A stretch of DNA of 64,000 nucleotides from Balaenoptera acutorostrata (Eukaryota; Chordata; Mammalia; Artiodactyla; Balaenopteridae): assembly GCF_949987535.1 (NCBI RefSeq), contig NC_080080.1, forward strand, positions 57,076,668 to 57,140,667, in the 5' to 3' direction. Of the stretch, positions 23,601 to 34,790 are shown one piece after another; positions within the stretch are counted from its first letter, which is position 1, and every line of letters starts with the position of its first letter. The notes beneath the pieces were generated by a model. That model did no database searches and had not been told where the DNA came from. It saw nothing but the letters and a program-made list of their open reading frames with translations. The position numbers and the translations under genes were made by a program.

Positions 23601-24919
23601 ATTTATAAATATATTCCTAATTAACACAGTTTGTTTTTAACTAATGATATATGAACATCAATAAGTATATATTTAACATTTTTTAAAATTTCCTTTTACA
23701 AATATCTATATATCATATAATAGATATATATCTTATACACTCAAGATATATATTATATTTCTAAAAGGGGAAAATTGAGAAAGGAATTATTACAACTGAA
23801 AGAAACATGAGGGGAAAAGAAAATCTTTAAAGAACCATTTACAGGCTTAAGAATATACTAAATCAAAAGTGCTATGACTCTGACAAAGCAATACTCAAAT
23901 TCCAGTTGAAATAAACCACTTAAAACCATATAATTTTTGCTACACCCAGAGAAAGGAAAAATTTAGTAGCATCATCAATCGATTTTTTTTACATTTTTTG
24001 CCTGTAGCATTTGAGAAAACTTCATCAAAATCATTTTTCTGAGTTTATTATTTCAACAAGAAGGAATGCTTCCACAAGGCTTTGTTATTAAAGAATGTGC
24101 TTATAGTATGATAATTTATGTCTAGTTCATTAAGCAGGTGTTCTGGGCAAGATAATATAGGGGAAATGGTAAATATGACACACTATTTTCCATTAACCCC
24201 TCTGGCACTGACAGTCTGAAGCTCTCCTTCTGAAGACTAATCCATTTTGCTTAATGCTTAGGATTTTCAGATCCTAGCTCTGGGTAAGAGAAAGGTTTTA
24301 TGTTTGAAGTACAAGAAAAGTATGTGACAATTTTGAGCACCTAGTTAGTTATCCCTTATGAAAATCAGTTGATTAAAGCCAAAAGCATCAAAAGTAGAAA
24401 GGCTTTGTACGGTCAGTATACACCAAACCAGAATGCTTGGTACACTGTCATTGGAGCAGATGCTGTAAATTCCTTTTCATCAAATTAAAGGAGAGCTTTT
24501 TTGTTTTTCAGTATGACTGCTATTGTCACATTTTAAAAGGCTCCCTAACACCCACTTACATTTATTTCAAAGCTTGTTATTTAGGAAGGGTGGGATTTAA
24601 AAAATAAAAAGAAAGTTAATGAATATGATTATTCACAGTATCTAAACAAAGGGTCAAAGGATCACAAACTGCCTCTCCTTGTGGTCAAATTTAGTTCATA
24701 AGCATGCTTTAGCATTTTGGATTTAAATGGATTTGCACATTATACATGAGCTCCAGTTTGCCACAATTCCCATCAATCCTGCTATAATGATTCTTAATCT
24801 GCTTTACTCATTTATTTGATTTGCTTAATCCCCACAGACATTTGAATTTCATCTAAACAGTTACCTCCCCTTGTCAGGGACCACTAATTTTCTCCTTTGG
24901 TTTTATTTTTTACTAGGAT
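20683..24919. other. Long stretch without recognised genes or young repeats
   Basis: In 4.2 kb I find no SINE, no L1 with clear ends and no exon-like frame. Poly(T) runs occur near 22260 and 22310. The part from about 22430 to 22910 is less AT-rich, could be a decayed LTR, and includes the aagacaataaagtgag words. TA-rich sequence dominates 23640-23760. Ancient repeats below my recognition limit are likely. Confidence 0.4.
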
Positions 24920-24936
24920 TCAACATTGCAGAATTT

Positions 24937-25259
24937 TTTTTCTTTCTTTTTAAACTTTATTTATTTATTTTGGCTGTGTTGGGTCCTTGCGTGGGCCCTC
25001 TTCAGCTGTGGTGAGCGGGGCCACTCTTTGCCATGGTGCTTGGGCTTCTCACCACGGTGGCTTCTCTTGTTGCCGAGCACAGGCTCTAGGCAAGTGGGCT
25101 TCAGTAGTTGTGGCTCACGGGCTCCAGAGCGCAGGCTCAGCAGCTGTGGCACACGGGCCTAGTTGCTCCACGGCATGTGGGATCCTCCTGGACCAGGGCC
25201 TGAACCTGTATCCCCTGCATTGGCAGGCGGATTCCTAACCATTGCACCACCAGGGAAGC
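24937..25259 (-). mobile_element. CHR-family SINE, long form, minus strand
   Basis: On the minus strand it runs from the gcttccctggtggtgcaatgg head near 25259 to a tail seen as tttatttatttattttgg at the left. The 17 bp target duplication tcaacattgcagaattt is perfect at 24920-24936 and 25260-25276. Both ccacaactactga-type units are present. The 60-83 codon frames across it are not genes. Confidence 0.96.
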
Positions 25260-25289
25260 TCAACATTGCAGAATTTAATATTGTTCCTG

Positions 25290-25430
25290 GTTAGGAGTGC
25301 TCTGGTCTCAGATAACCTAGATTCAAATCTTGTTACTTAACTTCTCAAAACCTCACATTTTGCATCTGCAAAATGGGAATCATAACAATATCTACCTACA
25401 ATACCTACCTCATGTACCTGACCTGTCTAA
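25290..25430 (+). mobile_element. MIR SINE
   Basis: Words in MIR order: aacctagattcaaatcttgtt, ttaacttctcaaaacctcac, catctgcaaaatgggaatca, then tacctacctcatgtacc. Confidence 0.7.
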
Positions 25431-25851
25431 CCACCAACACCAGCTTCCTGGGCTCAACACCTGTGGAGTTGCCCAGAGACCCGCACTCAAAAGGGCTGTG
25501 TGCTTGGGTTAGTGTTCTATTGTCTCTGGCTTTAAATTCTTAAAAATTCTTGAACAAGGAACTTAGCATTTTCATTTAGCACTAGGCCCTGCAAATTGTA
25601 TAGCTGGTCCTGCTAACTACAGAGATGGAACTCTCAACCACTTATAGAGCTTTCTCCATATTAATCTTAAAATAGATCAATATGATGTCAAAATAAATGG
25701 ACTTATAATGGTATGGAAAGATCCACATACTGTTTGACTCATTTTTTTTCTTTTTATTGGATCTGTTTCCTCAACTGTATTTTTTCTTATGTATATATTG
25801 ACTCAAATTATTGATATTTGTATTCTATAACATTTGGAGAGATTTAACAAA

Positions 25852-25990
25852 CTCCCTTGAGTTGCCAGATTTAATAAATAAAAATATAAGATGTGCAGTT
25901 AAATTTGAATGTCAGATAAACAATGAATAAATTTTTTATAAGTACATCCCATGTAATATTTGAGGAACACTTATATAAAAAATTTAGCCT
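25852..25990 (+). mobile_element. Old DNA-transposon-like repeat (family uncertain)
   Basis: The stretch gagttgccagatttaataaa, then gttaaatttgaatgtcagat and aacaatgaataa, matches a common mammalian palindromic element whose two halves are near complements. Here one half and a short loop (gtacatcccatgtaatattt) remain. I recognise the sequence but do not trust my memory of its name. Confidence 0.5.
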
Positions 25991-26990
25991 GCATCAAAAG
26001 CAATAAAAAAGAAATGGTATTGCATTACACTTAATTATATCAGCAAAATTCTGCACTATTTCTCCAGATTTCAAAGGAAAGAAGGCAGAGATGAAAATAA
26101 TGAATTGTGTGAATGTATATGGAGGTCAAAAAGGGATAAATTTTATGAATATGCATCCTTGAAAAGACTGGCCTGATAATTATGCCCTGTAAAATGCTCA
26201 AATAAATTATAAAGCAAGTTTTTAAATAGAGGATGAATAGCTTCTGGGGTGCACATCAGTGGTCAGGCTAGTATCTCCCAATGTTTTAAACAGAAAAAAA
26301 TAGGCATAAGCTCTTAGACTGTGCTACCTGTATGGAATCTCTCAGGTACTCAGAACACGATTTTCATGAGTATATCTTCTAACCAGCCATCTTGCCTTTC
26401 TCCACTAGCAAGGTATGTGTTTACTGTTTACCTCAACTATTCCATTAAATTAAAATGTCATATGCTTTTTTAAAAAAGAAAGTCTAAAATTTGGAAACAA
26501 ATCCCCACACTGTTCAAGACAGATGTATCAAGAAAGTGATAGAAATCAAGGCTCCAAATTTTGGCTTCACCTGATTGTGAATGGCTCAGATTCCACAAGG
26601 AAGGCCTAGTGAAGGCAGCCAGGATGAAATGGTAGGTTTCCTATCTTCCAATCTGGACTTACAAATATAAAATAAAGCACTAATTGCTGAAATTATGCAA
26701 AGCATTTAGCCAAATATTCCAAAATAATCTGAATTTACCTATGAAAATGTTTTTCTATACACACTGGTTAATAATCTTCCTAAAATTAATATTATAATAC
26801 CTTATTTTCTGTGGATATTACACAAGTAATTCAAACGTGAGATAGTTTCTTCCACCCTACTCTCCCAGAATTAAAAGTAAGTTATCTCAAGTCAGTGTTA
26901 CAACTTGAGTAAGTAGACTGCCATTATATGAATTATCAAAACTGCCTAAAATAGAAAAAAAAAGTCAAATTTGGAAAATAATGTTATATC
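25991..26990. other. Unassigned sequence
   Basis: AT-rich sequence. I recognise no gene or repeat family. Confidence 0.4.
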
Positions 26991-27001
26991 AAAGTACTCC
27001 T

Positions 27002-27323
27002 GGGGCTTCCCTGGTGGTGCAGTGGTTAAGAATCTGCCTGCCAATGCAGGGGACACAGGTTCGAACCCTGGTCCAGGAACATCTCACATGCCGCAAAGCA
27101 ACAAAGCCCATGCACCGCTAATACTGAGCCTATGCTCTAGAGCCCACGAGCCACAACTACTGAAGCCTGCATGCCTAGAGCCTGTGCTCTGCAACAAGAG
27201 AAGCCACCACAATGAGAAGTCCGTGCACAACAAAGAGTAGACCCCCTCGCCACAACTAGAGAAAAGCCTGCATGCAACAATGAAGACCCAATGCAGCCAA
27301 AAATAAAATAAATAATTTATTAA
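27002..27323 (+). mobile_element. CHR-family SINE, long form
   Basis: A complete element from the ggggcttccctggtggtgca head to an A-rich tail (aaaataaaataaataattta). The target duplication aaagtactcct (26991-27001) and aaagtactgct (27324-27334) differs at one base. It carries the long, two-unit middle region. Confidence 0.95.
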
Positions 27324-27852
27324 AAAGTACTGCTTCCCCCCTCCCCTTACAAAAAAAATATGATGTGAAAAGTATATGCTGATAGATGTTTAAGTAGGTT
27401 TAACTAGTCTTGAAAATAAATCTAAAAATTTACACAAGGAAATGGTGATAATATTTGGAGTCAGTTTTAAGTAAGGTGGTCATTAACAACCTCACCAAGA
27501 AGTAATGGCCTGAAAGAAGTGAGGGGGTCTCTCCCTGAGGATAACTGGAGATGATAACTCCAAGTGGAAAGAACAATAAGGACAAAGTTGCAGGGCAGTA
27601 GTGTGTTTGCATTTGCTGAGAACAGCAAAACGCTGAAGCGATTAAGAAGGAGGGCAGTAAGGAAGAAGTCAGGAAGGTGAGCACCATGTGATAAAAGAGG
27701 TATAGGACTAGGAGAGCTGGAAGGCAAGTTGAGTGGGGTCTTGGTCTTGCAGGTTATTGAAGGACTTGTTTTATTCTGAGTGAGTTGGTCATCCTTTGGC
27801 AGATGTGGAGAATAGAATTGGCAAGTTTCTGACCTACATTTTAAGATCACTA

Positions 27853-27913
27853 ACACCCACTGTAAAGCAATTATACTCCAATAAAGATGTTACAAAAAAA
27901 AAAAAAAACCAAC
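27853..27913 (+). mobile_element. Ultra-short L1 3' end insertion
   Basis: Only about 45 bases of L1 3' end remain (actgtaaagcaattatactc, then caataaagatg), followed by a 16-base A tail and a short linker. A 10 bp target duplication, aagatcacta, lies at 27843-27852 and 27914-27923. The AATAAA signal is present. The same terminal sequence ends the L1 at 46.7 kb, so this is a severely 5'-truncated member of that family. Confidence 0.85.
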
Positions 27914-28486
27914 AAGATCACTATGGTTGGTGTGGAGAATAGACTGAATGATAAGGGTAGAAGAGGGAAGGTCAGTTAAGAGCTCACCCCAATGATCCAA
28001 GTGAGAGGTGGACCCAAGCAGTAGTAGCAGACATGCTGAGAAGTAGTTTCATTCTGGATATGTTCTGATGGTATCTGACAGGGTTAGATAATGAATTAGT
28101 TGTGGGAGTCAAGGTCAATACGGTTGGTTGAAGAACTGGAAGAACAAACTGGTCATAAATTGAGATGGAGAAACTAAGGAGGAGTAGGTTTTTTGACATG
28201 TTAGGGTGACATTCATGGACATTCAAGTGATCAATTCTGTCTTCAACTCTGGAGCTCAAAGAAAGCAGCCTGGTGCATAGAAACAAATGTATGATTTATT
28301 AGCCTACTGATGGCATTTAGAACCAGGAAACTAGATGAGATCACAAAGAGATTGAATGCACATGGATGGGAATGAGGTCCAAGGATTGAGTACTGAAACA
28401 CAATGGGAAGTTGGGAAAATGAGGAAGAACTAGCAAAAGTTACCAAAAAAGAATAGCCACTTTAATAAAGACAAAGAATAGCCACT

Positions 28487-29244
28487 TCACAAGTGCTGAT
28501 GAGGATGTGTAGAAAAAGAAACCCTTGTGCATTATTGGTGGGAAGGTAAATTGGTGCAGCCACCATGGAAAACAGCATGGAGCTTCCTCAAAATATTAAA
28601 ACTATAACTACTATGTGATTAAGCATTTCTACTTCTGGGTATTTATCAGAAGAAAATGAAAATACTAAACTGAAAAGATATATGTACCACCATGTGCATT
28701 ACAGCATTATTTACAATAGCCAAGATATGGAAAAAACCTGTTTCCCTCAGTGAAAGAATGGATAAAGAAAATGGAATATACAATGGAATACTATTCAGCC
28801 ATAAAAAAGAATGCAAACTTGCCACTCGCAACCACGTGGATGAAACTTGAGGGCATTATGCTAAGTGAAATAAGTGGAAAAACATGCTCATTGATAAAGA
28901 AGAGAGACTGGTGGTTTCCAGGGGGGAGGCAAGAGGTGGGCAAAATGGATGAAGGGAGTCAAAAGGTAAAAACTTCCAATTATAAAATAAATAAGTCATA
29001 GGGATGTAATAAACAGCATGGTGACTATATTAATACTTCATCGCATATTTGAAAGTTGCTGAGAATAGATCTTAGAAGTTCTCATGACAAGACAAAAAAA
29101 TCTAAAACTATGTATGGTGATGAATATTAACTAGACTCATCGTGGTGATTGTTTCAAAATTATACAAATATGGAATCATTATGTTGTACACCTGAAAATA
29201 ATATATTGTTGTATGTCAATTATAACCTCAATTTTTAAAGAAAG
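28487..29244 (+). mobile_element. 5'-truncated L1 with target duplication
   Basis: It starts in the C-terminal part of ORF2 (acaagtgctgatgaggatgt). It contains the WIKKMEYTMEYYSAIKKNANL region, with the well-known EYYSAIKK motif, then the 3' UTR and the tgttgtacacctgaaaataa terminus. The target duplication gaatagccact lies at 28476-28486 and 29245-29255. An extra gaatagccac at 28451 may be local slippage of the target. The element is inserted in an L2 copy. Confidence 0.9.
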
Positions 29245-29520
29245 GAATAGCCACTCCAGGAAAAGGAAGACTAGTGTTCCTGAAACCAAAGAAATAATGT
29301 GTCTCAAGAAGAAATTTATTAGATGTGTCCAATGATAACGATAGGTCAAATAAGATGAAGCCTAAGAATGGATCAATGGAGGACGTTGGTAATCTATGTC
29401 ATTTGATAGTGAGGAAGTTTAAATTAAATATATGAAAGTACTTACAACTACCTAGTTATATAGTAAATAGTCAATAAAATTTGCCCATTTTTACATCAAG
29501 GCTCCATTCTTATGCTTGGA

Positions 29521-29889
29521 TGTATCAGTCAGCTAGGGCTGCCATAACAAAATACATAGATTGGATGATTTAAATAATGGAAATTTATATTTGTATAATT
29601 CTGGAGGCTGGAAAGTACAAGACCAAGGTGCCAACATCTGATGAGGAATATTTTCCTGGCTTGCAGATGGCCACCTTCTCACTGCGTTATCACATGGTGG
29701 AGAGAAAAAGAAAGAGTAAGCTTTCTGGTGTCCCTTCTTATAAAGGCACTAATCCCATCATGAGGATCCACTTTTATGACAGGATATAAACCTAATGATT
29801 TCCCAAAGGCCCCACCTCCAAATATCATTACATTGAAGGTTAGGACTTTAACATATGAATTTCGAAGGAACACAGTTCAGTCCATAGTA
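29521..29889 (-). mobile_element. MaLR solo LTR (MLT1A-like)
   Basis: On the plus strand it runs from tgtatcagtcagctagggct, through ccataacaaaatacatagat and the cttctcactgcgttatcaca stretch, to cacagttcagtccatagt. This is the reverse complement of an MLT1-type LTR, and it is the second copy in the window after 20308-20677. The two share layout but are diverged from each other. It is non-coding. Confidence 0.85.
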
Positions 29890-30255
29890 GTGGATTTTAC
29901 ATTGTGAAACAGAAACTGCTTGAAAATGATGAGATGATTTGCACCTTCCTCACCACATAATACCTAATTCAAACATGGATGGAGAAAAAGAAAATGGAGC
30001 AGCTCACTTTCTAAATCTCTCAGAAGCAATTTTGTGGTTGTGACAGCACATTATTTCTTTGATCTTTATTCCACCAAGTCAACCTATCCTTCTGCTCTCC
30101 CTAATAATTTTCACCATCAATGTTTTCTATGTAAAATCATGATATCCAGATAACACCTGCCCATACATTAAGGAAAAAAACTCTCAGTAGCCTAATACAT
30201 ACTGAAAGGTACATTCCTGGAGATAGATTTCATACAGGTTAAAATCCTATCCAGA
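29890..30255. other. Unassigned sequence
   Basis: No recognised gene or repeat in this stretch. Confidence 0.4.
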
Positions 30256-30915
30256 ATCAGCCTGTCTAGGTGTGGAGCCCAGCTCCATCACTTATATTTG
30301 TGTGAAAGTAATATCTCAGTTTGCCCTCCTGTAAAATAGGAAGTGCAGGCAGACCTAGGAAATATTGCAGGTTCTGTTCCATACCACTTCAGTAAAGCAG
30401 CTATCACAATAAAGCAAGTCACACAAATTTTTTGTTTCCCTAGTGCATAAAAAAGTTATGTTTGCACCATATTCTTGTCTATTAAGTGTGCAATAGCATT
30501 AGGTCTAAAAAATGTATATACCTTAATTTTAAAATATTGCTTAAAAATGCTAACCATCATCTGAGATTCCAGCAAGTCACAGGAGTAATATCAAAGATCA
30601 CTAATCACAGATCACTGTTAACAAATATAATAATGAAAAAGTTTGATATATTGTGAGAATTATGAAAATGTGACACAGAGACATGAAGTGAGCAAATGCT
30701 GTTGGAAAAATGGCACCTATAGATTTGCTTGAAGCAGGGTTGCTACAAACCTTCAATTTGTAAAAAAACACAATTATCTGTGAAGTGCGATGAAATGAAG
30801 CACAATTAAATGAGGTATGCCTGTAATTGCTGTAGTAGCAGTACTTATAGGATTGTGAGGATTAAATAGTAGTTAAAGTGCTTAGGACAATGCCTAACAC
30901 ATGAAAAATAAATCT
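30256..30915 (+). mobile_element. MIR SINE split by a DNA transposon
   Basis: The left half (30256-30345) has the ctcagtttgccctcctgtaa and aaataggaag words. The right half (30824-30915) resumes with gattgtgaggattaaatagt and gcttaggacaatgcctaaca. Together they form one MIR interrupted by the Tigger1-type element at 30346-30823. Confidence 0.8.
30346..30823 (+). mobile_element. Tigger1-type non-autonomous DNA transposon
   Basis: The left end is caggcagacctaggaaatat, continuing with the tgcaatagcattaggtctaa words. The right end is the complement of caggcatacctcatttaatt. These are the inverted ends of the Tigger1 (pogo/Tc1-like) family, which inserts at TA. A TA follows the right end (30824-30825), and TG, probably a mutated TA, precedes the left end. 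At 478 bp the transposase gene is absent, so this is an internally deleted copy. It is inserted in a MIR. Confidence 0.88.
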
Positions 30916-30934
30916 GGTTCATATAAGCATCATT

Positions 30935-31075
30935 CACAAAGACTTAAAAATACATATGTCCAGGTCCCATCCAGAACTACTGAATTAAATACACCTAGGT
31001 AGGGTACAGGAATATATGTCAGTAAAACAAATGTGCTGATGGCTAGTCCTGTTTGGGAACTGCTTGCGTATTCTC
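30935..31075 (+). mobile_element. MER5A-like hAT element
   Basis: Words tccaggtcccatccagaact, actgaattaaatacacctag, then gtttgggaactgcttg fit the short hAT-Charlie derivative MER5A read forward. It is diverged and its ends are not exact. Confidence 0.65.
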
Positions 31076-31794
31076 CAAACACAAAGCTCATTCAGGTGCT
31101 TAGTGAAACGGATAATGCTTGGAGCAGTGTTTGCTGTAATTATAGATTTTTATTTACTACTTAAGACTGGATGGAAGGAATATATGGGCACTCAACTGCA
31201 GTAGAGTAAAGTACATCTGAGAAGAGCCCTTGACCACTGTATCATTGGGAAAAATCCAATCCATCCCAGAAAAATAAGTCAAACTAAAATAAAAGTTCAC
31301 ACTATAAATAAATGTAACCTTATTCAAATTGAGCTAAGGGAAATAAATGTAACCTGAGAAAGAAATGGGAAAAAAAGGGGTAGCAGGGAAAAGAGCACAT
31401 GAAATACTGAGAGGATGAGAGTGGAGAATTTTGAAATGAACAAAAAACCTCAAAAAAAAAGTACATGGAAAGGGTTAAATAAAATATTGTACATCTAAAT
31501 AAAAAGAATCTAAGCAATTGTCAAAAACAATACTAGATTAGTATATGTGTTAATGAAAATGTAAAAGCAAATTGTACAAAGTAATCCTTGATATAAAGTT
31601 ATATTTCATTATTATACATATAAATAACTAATTGCTATAGAAAAACCAGAGCATAAAGATAAATGAAATAATCTCTTATAGCACCACTCAGGAGAAGAAA
31701 TTGAAATTGAAGTTATTTAAGATACTGTATGCTTATATTTATATACATGCATGTATGTTTTAAAACTATGTATATATTTACATATACTTACAAT
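31076..31794. other. Unassigned sequence
   Basis: AT-rich sequence. A 65-codon frame on the minus strand has no recognisable features. Confidence 0.4.
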
Positions 31795-32215
31795 GTGTCC
31801 TGTACTTGTATCACGATATCCTCATTTGATCTCTCTATTGCCCCTCTTACTTACCACCCCAACTTTTCTCCATTTTATAACTAAAAAGATTACTAAAAAT
31901 ATATAAATCTGGTTATATTACCCTGATGATTAAAATACTTCAATATCTTCTCTATCCCTGAGGATCAAGTCTTAAATCCTTATTACATCTGGAAAGACCA
32001 ACTATGCTCAAGTTATATGTATTTTCCTACTTCCTCCTTCTCCCTCCAACTGCTCTAGTCATACTTACTCTACTTGGTTAAGTTGCTAAGATGTGGCCTA
32101 ATTGTTCTTTTCTTCAAGACTGGAGAACTATTCTCAAGACCTTACCTATACTCTCCTTTCTTCCCCTAGATAGCTTACTCATTCTTCAACTCTGTAATAT
32201 TTTGAACTAAATGTT
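31795..32215 (+). mobile_element. L2 LINE fragment
   Basis: Order typical of the L2 3' half: caatatcttctctatccctg, gaggatcaagtcttaaatcc, ctccaactgctctagtcata, then cttactcattcttcaactct. No reading frame survives. Confidence 0.65.
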
Positions 32216-32409
32216 TCTCAGATTAAAGCACTGATAATAATGGAAACAATCCTCCCAATACTTAAAAAGAAACAGCAGAATTTAAAATTTTTTCTAGAAA
32301 TCCAGAAAATTAGTCATGTCACTTTATGAGATTAAATGGCAAGTAAAACATAATCCTGACCCCCAAGCAAGGAGGGAATGTTAAATGGACTAAACATTTC
32401 TAGCGTATT

Positions 32410-32575
32410 CAATATGCTTTATATGCTTTACAAACAAAATCACTTATAATTACCAAACAAATCATGAAATATATATTTACCCTACTTTATCACTGAAGAA
32501 ACTGAAGAGCAAAGAGATTACAAAAGATTTCTAACATCAAACTGGATTCCAACCAAGCACTGTCTAAATACAAGA
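32410..32575 (-). mobile_element. MIR SINE, antisense
   Basis: The block actgaagaaactgaagagca, followed by agagattacaaaagatttct and later actggattccaaccaagc, is the complement of the MIR core and 3' end (usual form gaggaaactgaggcacagag). Confidence 0.6.
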
Positions 32576-32869
32576 CAGGTACATTTTCCACTACCCTCAC
32601 CACAGCAGCTCAACAGCTTACTGTCCACAGATAACTCTAACACAAAGCACAATGTGATTGGCATGACAATAAAAACAAATAAAAGGTGTCATGGTGGTAG
32701 TGATTTGAAAGAAGCATCTTTCAGTAGAACTTTATCTGGTTGTGAAAAGCAATGTTAGAGAGGCATAAAAGAGGATTCAAGAACCCTGCGCTAGGAAGGT
32801 GGTATTTGCCTTGCACTTCCTATAGCAGGAATTTGAAATGATTCAGAAAAGACGTAAAAATGAATCATA

Positions 32870-33160
32870 GGGGCTTCCCTGGTAGCACAGTGTTTGAGAG
32901 TCTGCCTGCCAATGCAGGGGACACGGGTTCGAGCCCTGGTCTGGGAAGATTCCACATGCCTCGGAGCAACTGGGCCCGTGAGCCACAGCTACTGAGCCTG
33001 CGCGCCTGGAGCCTGTGCTCCGCAACAAGAGAGGCCGCGTTAGTGAGAGGCCCGCGCACCGCGATGAAGAGTGGCCCCAGCTCGCCCCAACTAGAGAAAG
33101 CCCTCGCACAGAAATGAAGACCCAACACAGCCAAAAAAAAAAAAAAAAAAAAAAAAAAAC
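32870..33160 (+). mobile_element. CHR-family SINE, shortened (cetacean-type) middle
   Basis: A complete copy with head ggggcttccctggtagcaca and a tail of about 27 A. Flanks tgaatcata (32861-32869 and 33161-33169) form the target duplication. It shares the short middle, the gaggccgcgttagtgagagg block and most CpGs with the copy at 11821. The retained CpGs and close similarity point to a recent insertion. The 122-codon minus-strand frame across it is a SINE translation. Confidence 0.97.
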
Positions 33161-33169
33161 TGAATCATA

Positions 33170-34520
33170 AGTAGCAAAACCAGAAAGGATCATATTTGCA
33201 ACAAAAGCCATAAAAGGTGCTATGTTCAGTCTTTGATAGGGTTCACACAGCCTTCCCAGTTCTCCTATACAACATTCCCAGTTGTCACAGATGGCCTGGC
33301 AGAGGAGGTAACTCTGGTGACTTTTTAGGGAAGGCCGTTAATCAGATTATTACAACCTGAGACATAACAAATTCCAGAGACGTTCCCTTGGGTAGATGCA
33401 GTTTGGACTATCTGTCCTTCACATCTGCTAAGGACAGAAAGCTGCACTTAAATGACATGGTAGCAATTAATGATAATGTTTAAATGTGACAGCTTAGGAC
33501 CCTTCCCTAATACGACAGAATTCACATATTGAGGTAGATTGGAGAAAAGAAGTTGAGGAACATCTTCATTTGTTATTTTGATTTAAAACTGAACAAATTC
33601 TAATACCAACTATACTTAAACACAAAGGCATTTTGGAGATTTTTTTTTAAAATGGCATCACCGATAAATGTTCTTATAAAAAGATTCCAAAATAGGTAGG
33701 GAACAACAAATAAATTGAAGAAAAACATGAATGCAAAATATATTATGCTTCCATAAATATTTTTCAGGTATGTTCTGGGATAAAGGATATTTGTAAATTC
33801 TGCTTTATAAAATCATACATAAAAGTTGTATTTCTCACCTACTTATTTCAATGATAAATGCAAGTTCTACTTGAAGATTTCTTAAAGGAAGTAACCACAC
33901 ATAATTGTATCAGAGACAGGCAAATTTAAATCTTTCACATATGGCTAATTCTAACAAATTATTTTCCCATATTCATAAGTTAAATAAAGAAAATCACATG
34001 TATTTTAGCTGCTTAATTACTATATTAACTATATATTAACTATTTATTAACTATTTTATTTCATTGAGTTAGAGAAACCAGCTGTGAATATGCCCTGTAA
34101 TTTAAGTCCTCAAAATTAGTAGAAAAAAGAGGTAAGGGACATCCTTTAGACTCCACAAGTCAGAACAGAATGGCTATTAGTAAAACAGCAATTTGATAAA
34201 ATCAGTGTATCTTTGTAAGGGAGAATCACATTCCTTGTTCTGACAAACAGTTTATTAAATTGAAACTGAAGTCACTTCCAGTGACTGAAATTTACACATG
34301 TATTTTTCTATGAAAAGAGTATGGAATTATCTGAGTAAATCAGTAATTCAGACTTCTCGTCTCCTTTCTACTAGGAGCGCCTAAGCTGGCTGCTTCTTTT
34401 GCAGAGAATGTCCTTCTCCCAGGTGGCCATGTGCTGGCTCCTCTTCATTTTTAGCCATTGACTCAAGGTTTACTTCCTCAGAGAAATACCACCTTGTATA
34501 GAATACTGCCCCAACGCGTG
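33170..34520. other. Unassigned sequence
   Basis: No gene is recognised. The final part (34356-34500) is less AT-rich and has pyrimidine-rich words (ctcgtctcctttctactagg), possibly an old LINE or LTR piece. Confidence 0.4.

Positions 34521-34549
<29 letters not shown>
34521..34549. repeat. (CA)n microsatellite
   Basis: A pure CA run of about 14.5 units following ccaacgcgtg. Confidence 0.98.
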
Positions 34550-34552
<3 letters not shown>

Positions 34553-34587
34553 TTATGTTGTACTATATTAGAATATTTTATTAAGTC

Positions 34588-34790
34588 AGGGTTCTCAAAG
34601 TGTAGTCCAAGGACTTCTGGGAGACCACCAGATTTTTTCAGGAAGACTGAAATTCCAAACTATTTTTATAATAAGACTAAGACATTATTTGCCTTTTAAG
34701 CTCTCACTCTCATGAGTATACAAAGTATGAATGTCCCTTAATATGGCTTCAGATTCCACATTGCAACTAACCTTTTAAACTTATTAATTT
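34588..34790 (+). mobile_element. hAT-Charlie-type DNA transposon fragment
   Basis: It begins gggttctcaaagtgtagtcc and continues with tctgggagaccaccagattt, aaactatttttataataaga and the ttatttgccttttaagctct words. This is a common mammalian hAT-derived repeat. The family name is uncertain and the right end is unclear. Confidence 0.6.

Larger units (their letters stand above)
27430..29400 (-). mobile_element. L2 LINE (ORF2 region), antisense, split by two L1 insertions
   Basis: The minus strand gives L2 reverse-transcriptase-like protein pieces. One example is CHPNMSKNLLLLSFSISIYD near 28200, equivalent to the usual NMSKTELL segment downstream of the catalytic core. The plus-strand words gaccaggaaact-type, ggtccaaggattgag and ggtcaaataagatgaagcct fit the reverse complement of L2. 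Two younger L1 insertions with target duplications interrupt it at 27853-27913 and 28487-29244. There are many stops and frameshifts, and the copy is long dead. Confidence 0.75.

Noticed and set aside
27467..27856. 129-codon minus-strand ORF
   Set aside because: It lies in the antisense L2 remnant and has a biased, low-information composition (Ser/Leu/Pro-rich). It is not a cellular gene.
32843..33211. 122-codon minus-strand ORF
   Set aside because: It is the reverse-strand translation of the CHR SINE and its poly(A) tail (a poly-Phe run). The same translation appears at the other CHR copies.
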